DNA of 32,053 bases from Methanobacteriota archaeon (GTDB lineage: Archaea; Thermoplasmatota; Poseidoniia; Poseidoniales; Poseidoniaceae): NCBI GenBank assembly GCA_002726845.1, contig PBSP01000094.1:1-32053 (forward strand), in the 5' to 3' direction. Position numbers and translations under genes: made by a program. Positions within the stretch are counted from its first letter, which is position 1; the number at the start of each line of letters is the position of its first letter. Below, piece after piece: positions 16,988-25,015 of this stretch. The notes under the pieces are model-generated. The model saw only the letters and a list, made by a program, of their open reading frames with translations, did no database searches and was not told where the DNA came from.

Positions 16988-17536
16988 ATGGGCAAAGGAA
17001 TCGTACTCGGGCGTTTTCAACCGTTTCATAACGGTCATGCCTATTTGGTTGAAACTGCACTGGATTTGTTCGATAACGTGACCATTGCGATTGGTTCGGC
17101 TCAGTATGAATGGACTGTTGACAACCCGTTCTCGGTTCAAGAAAGGACCGATATGATCAACTCTTGGTGCACATCGAACGGGCATCAAGAGCGTATTGAA
17201 ATCGTCGGAATTGAGGATCTCAACGACCCTCCGAACTGGGTTGAATACGCTACTAATCATCATGGGGAAGGGACACTCGTCACATCCGACTTGGAAACAA
17301 AACAACTCTATGAGGCGAAGAAGTTCCCAGTCACATGGGTGGATTTACACGAGCGTGAGCAATTCGAAGGCTGGCGTGTTCGTCAAACTTGTATGATGCT
17401 CTCAACCGTTTACGATGATGACGCAACACGGATGGTTCTTGCTCCAACCCTACCGCAAGCCATCATTGAGTGGCTCGTTGAAGCCGATGGCTTGTATCGG
17501 TTTTCACAAATCAACTCCAGCCCACATGCTGGTTGA
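16988..17536 (+). CDS. nadM: Nicotinamide-nucleotide adenylyltransferase, archaeal type (NadM)
   Basis: Adenylates NMN to NAD+, the last step of NAD synthesis and salvage. At 182 aa it fits the compact archaeal NadM. The nucleotidyltransferase signature is GRFQPFHNGH (8-17) with H14/H17, followed by a SAQYEWTVDNPFS segment typical of NadM (GSAQ..T..NPF). The C-terminal phosphate-binding region reads GWRVRQTCM, in place of the common SGTEIR form, which keeps arginines but is a somewhat divergent version. It starts three bases after the aminotransferase. Its stop directly abuts the stop of convergent grpE (17536/17537) with no gap. Confidence 0.93.
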   Translation: MGKGIVLGRFQPFHNGHAYLVETALDLFDNVTIAIGSAQYEWTVDNPFSVQERTDMINSWCTSNGHQERIEIVGIEDLNDPPNWVEYATNHHGEGTLVTSDLETKQLYEAKKFPVTWVDLHEREQFEGWRVRQTCMMLSTVYDDDATRMVLAPTLPQAIIEWLVEADGLYRFSQINSSPHAG

Positions 17537-18106
17537 TTATTCGGTCGCAACAACAACTCGGGCAGCGCGCAACACACGCTCTTTGTACATGTAACCGGGT
17601 TCAAGTACATCGATGACGATTCCTGCAGGGTATTGCTCCGAGGCTGGAAGTGTCGTAATGGCTTCCATGTGGGAGGGATCAAATTGTTGTCCTTTGGCTT
17701 CTATGGCTTTGATTCCATCAGCCTCAAGTTCTCTCCAAAGTTTGTTTCGCAGCAAACGTAGTCCTTGTGCTACAGGTGATTCATCGTCTTCATCGACTTG
17801 ATCAAGCGCTCGGTCAACATCGTTGAGAATCGGTATCATACGACGTGCAAGTCCTATTCCACCGTATTGAATGAGAGAAGACTTTTCGGCCATCAAACGC
17901 TTGCGAACGTTTTGTATTTCAGCATCCTTGTAAGCGATTTCCTTTTCAGCGGTTTCTGCTCTCTGAAGTGCCTCTTCAAGGGGGTCGGCCGGCTCTACAT
18001 GATCCGACAAATCCATCTGTTCACCGACCTCTTCAAACGAGGGGTTTTCGTCATCGTAGGCATCAGGTGTTTCATCCGAAGGAAGGTCTTCGTTTTCCTC
18101 TGCCAT
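17537..18106 (-). CDS. grpE: Nucleotide exchange factor GrpE
   Basis: Exchange factor for the DnaK chaperone. The 189-aa protein has an acidic, disordered N-terminal tail (about 1-50), a long coiled-coil helix (about 55-85), the central helix pair with IPILNDVDRAL, and the beta domain ending in the conserved VLEPGYMYKERVLRAARVVV. ATG 18106 (MAEENED) is preferred because it follows a GGTGG element and does not overlap the upstream gene; the open frame continues ten codons to a TTG at 18136. DnaK and DnaJ are not next to it here. Among archaea this system occurs mainly in mesophiles and is thought to come from bacteria, which fits the suggested host. Confidence 0.94.
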   Translation of the reverse strand: MAEENEDLPSDETPDAYDDENPSFEEVGEQMDLSDHVEPADPLEEALQRAETAEKEIAYKDAEIQNVRKRLMAEKSSLIQYGGIGLARRMIPILNDVDRALDQVDEDDESPVAQGLRLLRNKLWRELEADGIKAIEAKGQQFDPSHMEAITTLPASEQYPAGIVIDVLEPGYMYKERVLRAARVVVATE

Positions 18107-18132
18107 GATTCCACCGATACTGATGTGGTCTT

Positions 18133-18849
18133 TCAACCCGACGCTGTTGTGTCTTCAGGGAGTTCATTTGCAATCACGGTAGAGAGATTCCATGAAAACG
18201 TCCCCCACTTGCGGGCTTCTAGGTGATCGCGCCCAATAATAGCGACAAGATTGGCCTCATTACTCCAACGAGTCATCGTGTGCACAAGTGCCTTTGCAGC
18301 CCGATCATGGGCTTCAAACGTCGGTACGATTCTTGGGTCTTCCTTTTCATCCATCGTTTCCCCTAGCTCTTTTCGGCGCTCCATCCAATCAAGACAAACG
18401 CGCTCCGCATATTCTTGTTCAGGGAGGTTTCCAAGTGCTTGACAAACTCGGTCCCATGTCTCTCCTGCATACAATTCTGCTTCCCCTTCAATTGTCTTGG
18501 CTAATGCAACATCGAGGTACATATAGGCGCGTCCTTCCCATGCTTCCCAAGCACCAGGACTCGCCCATTGCATAGCCAACAGCAAGCCTTTCTCGCCATC
18601 ACCCGAACTTTGCAGGCATGACCAAAAAGAGGCGGATTCATTCAAATCTCGGTTTTGTGTATCCATCCAATCCAACAACTCCGCTTCAGCATCAATATCA
18701 AAATTAACTTTCAAACGCGAATCTTGAGGTGGGCGAATCGATCTCAGCATTCGTTTATCCAAACCAGCGTAGACATCGCTCCAAGAGGAAGAAACCAGTT
18801 CCCTAAGGCTCGGGACATCGACGAGGAGAACGATGGTTTCAATGCCCAT
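18133..18849 (-). CDS. Hypothetical soluble protein upstream of grpE
   Basis: I do not recognise a family with confidence. The 238-aa product is soluble, acidic and unusually rich in Trp (at least ten). No signal peptide or membrane segment is seen. The start region IETIVLLVDVPSL looks like a first buried beta strand. The C-terminal part has AAKALVHTMTRWSNEANLVAIIGRDHL, vaguely like the strand-GxxHL ending of TraB/ChaN-type domains, but the N-terminal signature of those families is not visible. It is 26 bases upstream of the grpE ATG on the same strand and probably shares its transcript. The gene is open over its whole length and fills the only space between grpE and the DRG leader. Confidence 0.7.
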   Translation of the reverse strand: MGIETIVLLVDVPSLRELVSSSWSDVYAGLDKRMLRSIRPPQDSRLKVNFDIDAEAELLDWMDTQNRDLNESASFWSCLQSSGDGEKGLLLAMQWASPGAWEAWEGRAYMYLDVALAKTIEGEAELYAGETWDRVCQALGNLPEQEYAERVCLDWMERRKELGETMDEKEDPRIVPTFEAHDRAAKALVHTMTRWSNEANLVAIIGRDHLEARKWGTFSWNLSTVIANELPEDTTASG

Positions 18850-18932
18850 GGGTTAATCCAAGGTCAACCCTTCTTTGAGGCATTCGGCTGCTCACGAATA
18901 CAATGGTTTGGAAAAAAACAGAAAGAAAAGGC

Positions 18933-18958
18933 AACAGCCTTGAAGAACAAGGGCTGTT
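18933..18958 (+). promoter_or_regulatory. Stem-loop in the leader of the DRG GTPase gene
   Basis: AACAGCC (18933-18939) pairs perfectly with GGCTGTT (18952-18958). With a single bulged G, TTG/CAA extends the stem by three pairs, leaving the loop AAGAA. It ends 22 bases before the GTG start at 18981 and 11 bases before the G-rich ribosome-binding element at 18970-18975. There is no U-run after it, so a terminator is unlikely. A leader hairpin affecting translation of the GTPase is the simplest reading, but a chance hairpin is possible. Confidence 0.4.
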
Positions 18959-18980
18959 CCACGAAAACAGGGGGGTTCTT

Positions 18981-20096
18981 GTGGCGACCATCAAGGAGCA
19001 AATCGAAATGATTCGCGCCGAGATTGACAAGACGCAGAAAAACAAAGCTACGAACGCCCACATTGGAAAATTGAAAGCGAAAATTGCCCAATTGAAAATC
19101 AAAGAAGAAAAAGCTGCAGCACACTCAAAAGCCAGCGGTGGTGGCAAGGGATTTGAAGTCAAAAAATCTGGAGATGCTACCGTTTCATTGGTTGGTTTCC
19201 CCTCCGTTGGGAAATCCACGCTCATTTCCAAAGTCACTGATGCTCAATCGGAGACAGGTGGCTATGCGTTCACAACGTTGACATGCATTCCTGGTGTAAT
19301 GGAGCACCGTGGCGCAAAGATTCAGATTCTGGATCTTCCAGGTCTTATCAAAGGGGCTGCAGAAGGAAAAGGACGAGGAAAAGAAATCCTCAACGTCATT
19401 CGTTCATCGGACATGGTTCTCTACATTGTCGATCCGTTTCAGGACGGTCATTTTAGTGTCCTTCACCGTGAATTACACAACTCTGGATTGCGGTTGAATC
19501 AGCAAAAACCACCTGTTTTCATCAAACGTGTCGATAAGGGAGGTATCGATGTACGAACGACCGTGGAACAAACCCATCTAACACCTGAAGAGATGGGAGA
19601 AATCATTCGATCGTTTGGTTATACTTCTGCCATCGTAACGCTTCGACAGAACACAACCGCTGAGCAGATTGTCGATTGTCTTGCAGGGAACATCGTCTAT
19701 GAAAAAGCCGTGATTGCCATCAACAAAATCGATATTGCAACTCCTGAGGACATTCAACGAGCAAGATCAGGCTTGCCAGAAGATTGGCCCATTATGGAAA
19801 TTTCAGCTTTCAAAGACATCGGTCTTACCGAATTGAAGGATTTCATTTACGACAATCTTGGCTTCATGCGCGTGTTCCTCAAGCCTCAAGGTCAAGAGGC
19901 CGATTTGGAAGAGCCACTGATCGTTAAGGACGACTCGACTGTAGAAACCATTTGCAACAAATTGCATCGCGACTTCGTGCGGAAATTCCGATTTGCACGG
20001 ATTAAAGGGCCATCTGCAAAATTTGACTGGCAGCGAGTTGGGCTAGATCACCAACTCAAAGATGGCGACCTGTTAACCATCGTGGTGAAACGATGA
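18981..20096 (+). CDS. DRG-family GTPase (Obg-related, TGS domain)
   Basis: Archaeal/eukaryotic developmentally regulated GTP-binding protein, thought to act on ribosomes in translation. The 371-aa protein has a basic helical N-terminus (1-50, rich in Lys), then the G domain: G1 GFPSVGKST (72-80), switch FTTLT (97-101), G3 DLPG (118-121), G4 NKID (248-251) and G5 SAF (275-277). An HTH-like insert follows G3, and a TGS domain is at about 297-371. The frame is open from 18903, but GTG 18981 is chosen. Homologues begin near IKEQIEMIRAEI, a G-run lies six bases before it, and the extra 26 residues would include the leader hairpin. It overlaps the DoxX-like gene as ATGA. Confidence 0.93.
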   Translation: MATIKEQIEMIRAEIDKTQKNKATNAHIGKLKAKIAQLKIKEEKAAAHSKASGGGKGFEVKKSGDATVSLVGFPSVGKSTLISKVTDAQSETGGYAFTTLTCIPGVMEHRGAKIQILDLPGLIKGAAEGKGRGKEILNVIRSSDMVLYIVDPFQDGHFSVLHRELHNSGLRLNQQKPPVFIKRVDKGGIDVRTTVEQTHLTPEEMGEIIRSFGYTSAIVTLRQNTTAEQIVDCLAGNIVYEKAVIAINKIDIATPEDIQRARSGLPEDWPIMEISAFKDIGLTELKDFIYDNLGFMRVFLKPQGQEADLEEPLIVKDDSTVETICNKLHRDFVRKFRFARIKGPSAKFDWQRVGLDHQLKDGDLLTIVVKR

Positions 20097-20506
20097 AACA
20101 CGTTTGGCGGTATCACAAAGATGCCCTTGGAATCGGTTTGGGACTGTTTTTCCTCAATGTTGGAATCATGCATTTCACCGATGTTGAGTGGTTCACCCCT
20201 ATCGTCCCGGAAATTCTTCCCTTCAGTGCGGAATTTTGGGTCATTGTGAGCGGTATTCCAGAGGTTTTGTGTGGAATAGGATTGATCGTTCCACGCACTC
20301 GTAAAGTTGCAGGTAAAGCGACTGTTGTGCTTCTCATTGTCTTGTATTGGGGAAATCTCAACATGTGGATTAACGACATTCCCTTGGATGGGAACACCTT
20401 TCCGCAATGGGCACATGTGTTGCGTGCTTTCGCACAATTGGCCATGATCGGTATCGCAGCTTATTTGGGTGAGTGGATTCCTGAAATTCGTTCATCAAAA
20501 GATTAG
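20093..20506 (+). CDS. DoxX-like small membrane protein
   Basis: The 137-aa product has four hydrophobic segments (about 11-29, 46-65, 74-92 and 108-126). The pattern GLFFLNVGIMHFTDVEWFTPIVPEILP followed by SGIPEVLCGIGLIVPRTR resembles the DoxX/DoxD-like superfamily, where members have been linked to quinone or thiol redox chemistry; no specific role can be given. It overlaps the GTPase gene by four bases and is probably translated with it. Its TAG stop shares bases with the TAA stop of the GH57 gene on the other strand (overlap 20503-20506). Confidence 0.8.
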   Translation: MKHVWRYHKDALGIGLGLFFLNVGIMHFTDVEWFTPIVPEILPFSAEFWVIVSGIPEVLCGIGLIVPRTRKVAGKATVVLLIVLYWGNLNMWINDIPLDGNTFPQWAHVLRAFAQLAMIGIAAYLGEWIPEIRSSKD

Positions 20507-23500
20507 TTCCATTTGTCATCACCATCGTGTCCGTTTCGAACACGAACGAAGGCAACAAGGAGAACCAAGACCGTGAGAAGGATACCAATCTGAAGAATTC
20601 CGTTTGAGAGCATTGATGCGTTCTCATCACCTTCAATCGTGTTGTTTTTATCGTTTGACATCGACGGGGTTGGTTCGACATTTGAACCCTCGATGTCGAC
20701 GGTGATGGAGATGCTGCTCTCGTTCATGTTCCCTGATGCATCGGCACTTCGGACTACAATTGTGTAGTCTCCATTTGCGTAGGTTTCTGTAACATATTGG
20801 TGGTTCTTGTTGGTTGCAAATTCATCGGTATGAATGACAATTCCTCCTACTAGAACTTCTTCTGTAGCGCTTTCTGAAGTGTACCATTCAACTTTGATAC
20901 GTCCATCTTCAAGCACCTCTGCATCTAAATTCAGAAGTTCTGGTGGGGTTTCGTCCACAACATTGCTGGTATTGAAGTACAAGAGAACATCCTCTGAGTT
21001 GTTTGCTCGAATAAAAACCCAGTATGGAGTACCGACATCCAGACCTGTTAATGTGATGGCATGATCGGTTCCTGTCGGTGTCTCAAATCGATTTGTTGTT
21101 GAATCCACAGGTTCCACATCTGCTGGAGCATAATGAATCGAAGTGGAATCCGAAACCGTCGTCGACCATGTGATTACAGCACTTGACGAGGTCACGGTTT
21201 CGATCGATGCGCCAAAGATTTGTTGCGGTATTTCCGGCATTTCAAAACCGGTCAGTTTCGCATAAATGTGTCCCTCAACATCGTAGGAAGAAAGCATCTC
21301 CTCTTGACCTGAACCGTTGAGAATCATGTCGATAATGTTGGGGTCATAGTCGATTCCGTCATCCGACGCAGGATCGGAACCTCCACCAAGCGTCCACGTT
21401 GAAGGTGACGCGTCAACATCTCGCCATTTACCTGTACCGAAACCGTCTTGACTTCCGATGACAACAATGTATCGGTAATTCGGTATGTCGTCTCCGATGA
21501 CGTCCTTGCTAACGGTGAAGGTGATCGTCTTTGCATCGACATCACCAGAAACATCGACACCACGAGAGGATGTACTCCCAGTCTGAGATTGGACAGCGAG
21601 TACCGCTCCAGGTTCGCCTGTACCACTGATGGCAACTTCCCAAGCCCAAGCGTCATCAATGAGCGCGTTGGCTCCGCTGAGCATTTCGGTTGAACCGTAA
21701 GACGTCTCCCCTTGATCCACATAAATTTGAACGATTTGGTGACTGAAACCGTTGCTTAGACTCCATATGTCGGTCATCTCATCCATCTCGAGAATAAACT
21801 GCGCATTCCAAGCACTTTGACGAATTGTCAGTTTCTTGGCGTCCCATAAACCACCGTTGTTCGGAGTTGCAAAGTCGCTTGAAAGTGGATAGATGTAATC
21901 CCCATCTCCTGTTTCATCACCAATCGCATCATCAAGTTCCAGCAGTGTTACCCACTGTTCAAGATCGGGAAGGACGACTTCTGCTGGAGCCGGTGGGGCC
22001 ATTTCTGTGTCAACCCCATCACCGTATGCGAGCGAGGTTGCCAAGGAAGCGACAACCTTGATTCTGGTTGAATAGCGCGGCGCGAGCCCAATTTCAGACC
22101 ACGGTATCATGAATTCGTAGACATCTTGTACGGCACAACCTCCGAGCGATGAACTTCCCGTACGGACCCATTGCTCTTGTTCACCGTTCTTTCCTTTCGC
22201 CGAAAAGAGGCTCCACTTGGCACGACCGTCGTCTCGTAATGTATCAAAATCAAAGGCAACCATGTATTTTGAAGGAAAACCAAGAATCTGATTACCGTAA
22301 TACGTTCGGAAATTGGTCTCCGCCTCGTTGAAGTTGACTGCGTTTGGTTGCATGAAGTACAGCGCCAAATCAGGGGAAGCCCCCTCAAGAGACGTGTTTG
22401 CAAGTTGGTCAACTGTTGTCGCATCGACACGAACAAATACGTTGGATGCGTCATAACCAATGTAAAATTCCTCAATGTCAAATGGATTGCCTTCCACCGG
22501 TGCTTCATACCGTGCCGCTCCATCCCATTCTCCTGGAAGGGCTACGCCGTCAATCATCGGTTCGATGATCGCTGATGCGGCTGGCGAGGGAACAGCTGGG
22601 TTGGTCCAGAGGTCTTGGAGATACGGAGGAAGATCAAGATTTACAGCACGATAGATGTTTGACAAATGGACTTTAAACAACACATCCCAATTTTCATCAT
22701 AACCGCTGTCCTGATCGAGGCCATACCACCAAAACCAATCGCTTCCTTCAGCGATATACAACGATTCCCATGCTGCTTCAAGACCGGGGTCATCTGGATA
22801 ATCCTCTTCAAACTTAACGAGTTTCTGACGGGCCTCTACCAAACGTTGCCATGCAAGGGATTCTTCTTCCTCACCTGCCCAAGTCCGTAGTGTACCATCA
22901 ATCCATGACCCAGTACCGATGGTCTGTATCTCAGGCAATGTCGGTTCGGTTTCAAGGAATTCACTCGGCGTTGTTGTCACAATCGTAGGATGCGTAGCAA
23001 GACGTCCGTACCACTCGGACATAAACGGCCGAGCGTTGTCTTGATGCTGAAATTCCGACATAAACATCCAGTTTTCACCATCCAGTGCCACGGTCAAGAG
23101 ATATTCTGATGGATCCTCACCAGCATCGAGAAGTTGTTGGCGGATGTTGTCCAAATACGCAATAAAGTCCGATACTGCTGCTTCTGGAGTCATCGTCCCG
23201 TATTGGAACGCTATGCGGTCGGATATAACGCGGTCGCGGAAAATTACAGCTACTTCTCCGCCGTCGACTCCGGTGACTTTCCATGGCGTTGCGAGGTTTG
23301 TGGCGTCTTCAACATCGATGTACGCGCCATTCTGATCTGTGGATTGTTTGAGAATTTCTTCGTCCGTCACCATCCATTCAATCCCAACATCGGTTACAGG
23401 TTGTACCATCGCAGGAGAAACCGCTTCTTCACTTGGCCACATCCCTGTTGGTCGGAATCCGAGTTCCTGTTCAAACAGGTCCATTCCGGTAATGAGATGG

Positions 23501-24972
23501 TTTTGCACGTCTTCAGGCCAAGCCTCTTTGTTGACACGGATTCCGTCCTCCATCGTCCATCCGTCCATCATCAACAAGGGCATGATTGGGTGATAGTATG
23601 GAGTTGTTGTCAGTTCAACCTGTCCTTGAGCAGCAAGCTCGCTATACATTGGCAAAACGTTGCCCATGTGCGCATGCTGGGCATCGAGAACATAATTCAG
23701 GTCGGCCAAATCGTAATTTCCATTTTGCATGAACAAGTCGATGAGACCCTGATCACGATGACTGGAATTGTAGGTTCCAAGGACATAATCGGGTGAAAAT
23801 TGATACAGATACCACAAGACTTGGAGGTCAAGGAAATCTTGTGGAGGAAGGAGGTCGTCATCCATGATCGTGGCTGGTTTGAGGTTGTGAAGTGTTGCAT
23901 CGTAGAGTTCTTTGTACCGGTCGCTCGAAGGATACAACCATCCTAGTTTGGAATCTTCTGCAGACACGTTGTAAATCCAACCGCTGTTCCAGAAGGATTG
24001 GAATTGCATGGTATGCAGTTCAAGATCCGTTGCGTTTGGATAGCCGCCCGTTGCCCATGAGCGTTTGGCAATGTCCGTGTGAACATCGAGTGTTTCTTGC
24101 TCGTGGTAATCCACCAATTGCTCGATGAATGAAGGTACGAGGTTGTAGGTTACTTTCGTGTTTGTGTCTGCAAGAATACCAGGGGAGTCTACGTACTCTG
24201 TCATTGCGTGAACGCGGACCCAAGGCATCTCGTACATGCCGGTAAGTTTGTTTTTGTAATACGGTTGGTGCTGATGAAAAACAATGGCGAGGTTGAGTGC
24301 GTCATCGACTTTTCCAGCCGCTGCTGGTTGTACAACAGGAAGTTGACTCGGGTTTGTGACGTTGTCAACATTCTCGATGTGCCATGCATGCGTGAATGTT
24401 TCAGCACCGTTGTTGCTTGCTGGGTTTTGCTCAGGAAACGATGACCAAACGTTTCCTTCATTTTGCCATTGTGCGTACATCATAACATCGAGTGACGTGG
24501 GTGAGCCAAGTTCCGACCATGGTAGGGAGAATTCAGTCACTTTGTTTCCGTTCCATCCAGCATACAAATCAACAACTGTTGAACTCTCAACCCATGAAGT
24601 CCCATCGTATGCAATCAACCGAAAATAGGAATCATCCTCGAGGACAAATCCATAATCAGCAGCAAATGGAAGCGTGTGGGAGAAACCCCAATCCTTACTC
24701 AACACAGAACCGGCGCTTGTTGTGTTGAAGTACACGAACAAATCTGCGCCTTCAGATGTTGCTTTCCAATCCGTACCATTCCAACCAATGTACAAATTCG
24801 TCGCATCCCAAGTCAGATGCAGATCAATGTTACTGCTCGACATTTGACTATCGGAATCCCACTCACTCAAATCCCCATCCACGGTTATGGTAGACGGAGT
24901 AAGGCCAACAGAAAACACACCAAGCGTTGAGGTTACGAAAAGCATGGCCAAAACCACGGCACTTCTGCGCAT
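20503..24972 (-). CDS. Surface-anchored GH57 glycosidase (amylopullulanase-like) with DOMON/CBM9-like, glucodextranase-type and FN3 domains
   Basis: Likely cuts alpha-1,4 and perhaps alpha-1,6 bonds of starch, glycogen or pullulan outside the cell. The 1489-aa protein has a signal peptide (1-23) and a CBM9/DOMON-like domain (about 26-198). The GH57 catalytic part (about 226-790) has HQHQPYY (233-239), the nucleophile Glu in GMWPSEEA (E515) and the acid/base Asp in ALDGENW (D631). A second DOMON-like domain is at about 803-985 and a glucodextranase-C-like domain at about 1005-1220. Two FN3-like domains (about 1250-1337 and 1341-1428), a Ser/Asn/Glu linker, one TM segment (about 1459-1476) and a short acidic tail ending GDDKWN complete it. 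It is divergent from malQ over 43 bases. Pullulanase activity is inferred from motif form only. Confidence 0.9.
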   Translation of the reverse strand: MRRSAVVLAMLFVTSTLGVFSVGLTPSTITVDGDLSEWDSDSQMSSSNIDLHLTWDATNLYIGWNGTDWKATSEGADLFVYFNTTSAGSVLSKDWGFSHTLPFAADYGFVLEDDSYFRLIAYDGTSWVESSTVVDLYAGWNGNKVTEFSLPWSELGSPTSLDVMMYAQWQNEGNVWSSFPEQNPASNNGAETFTHAWHIENVDNVTNPSQLPVVQPAAAGKVDDALNLAIVFHQHQPYYKNKLTGMYEMPWVRVHAMTEYVDSPGILADTNTKVTYNLVPSFIEQLVDYHEQETLDVHTDIAKRSWATGGYPNATDLELHTMQFQSFWNSGWIYNVSAEDSKLGWLYPSSDRYKELYDATLHNLKPATIMDDDLLPPQDFLDLQVLWYLYQFSPDYVLGTYNSSHRDQGLIDLFMQNGNYDLADLNYVLDAQHAHMGNVLPMYSELAAQGQVELTTTPYYHPIMPLLMMDGWTMEDGIRVNKEAWPEDVQNHLITGMDLFEQELGFRPTGMWPSEEAVSPAMVQPVTDVGIEWMVTDEEILKQSTDQNGAYIDVEDATNLATPWKVTGVDGGEVAVIFRDRVISDRIAFQYGTMTPEAAVSDFIAYLDNIRQQLLDAGEDPSEYLLTVALDGENWMFMSEFQHQDNARPFMSEWYGRLATHPTIVTTTPSEFLETEPTLPEIQTIGTGSWIDGTLRTWAGEEEESLAWQRLVEARQKLVKFEEDYPDDPGLEAAWESLYIAEGSDWFWWYGLDQDSGYDENWDVLFKVHLSNIYRAVNLDLPPYLQDLWTNPAVPSPAASAIIEPMIDGVALPGEWDGAARYEAPVEGNPFDIEEFYIGYDASNVFVRVDATTVDQLANTSLEGASPDLALYFMQPNAVNFNEAETNFRTYYGNQILGFPSKYMVAFDFDTLRDDGRAKWSLFSAKGKNGEQEQWVRTGSSSLGGCAVQDVYEFMIPWSEIGLAPRYSTRIKVVASLATSLAYGDGVDTEMAPPAPAEVVLPDLEQWVTLLELDDAIGDETGDGDYIYPLSSDFATPNNGGLWDAKKLTIRQSAWNAQFILEMDEMTDIWSLSNGFSHQIVQIYVDQGETSYGSTEMLSGANALIDDAWAWEVAISGTGEPGAVLAVQSQTGSTSSRGVDVSGDVDAKTITFTVSKDVIGDDIPNYRYIVVIGSQDGFGTGKWRDVDASPSTWTLGGGSDPASDDGIDYDPNIIDMILNGSGQEEMLSSYDVEGHIYAKLTGFEMPEIPQQIFGASIETVTSSSAVITWSTTVSDSTSIHYAPADVEPVDSTTNRFETPTGTDHAITLTGLDVGTPYWVFIRANNSEDVLLYFNTSNVVDETPPELLNLDAEVLEDGRIKVEWYTSESATEEVLVGGIVIHTDEFATNKNHQYVTETYANGDYTIVVRSADASGNMNESSISITVDIEGSNVEPTPSMSNDKNNTIEGDENASMLSNGILQIGILLTVLVLLVAFVRVRNGHDGDDKWN

Positions 24973-24985
24973 GGCTCGACCGTAG

Positions 24986-25000
24986 AAATGATAATTTGAA
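24986..25000. promoter_or_regulatory. Shared AT-rich promoter element between GH57 and malQ
   Basis: The only AT-rich patch in the 43-base divergent gap reads AAATGATAATTTGAA. Its centre (24993) lies 21 bases from the GH57 ATG (24972) and 23 bases from the malQ ATG (25016). In archaea TATA boxes sit about 25 bases before transcription start, so one element could drive leaderless transcripts in both directions. This is inferred from spacing; no consensus was scored. Confidence 0.4.
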
Positions 25001-25015
25001 AGGCTTTGCAGTAAG

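Noticed and set aside
16715..17305. Minus-strand open frame of 196 codons across the aminotransferase and nadM
   Set aside because: It is antisense to two confident genes and shows no family motif.
18133..18849. Firm assignment of the unknown gene to TraB/PrgY
   Set aside because: Only one short C-terminal stretch is similar; the N-terminal signature of that family is not visible.
18933..18958. Hairpin as a transcription terminator
   Set aside because: No U-run follows, and it lies before a start codon with a ribosome-binding element rather than after a gene on the same strand.
23134..23796. Plus-strand open frame of 220 codons inside the GH57 gene
   Set aside because: It is antisense to the catalytic GH57 region, with codons explained by the opposite strand.
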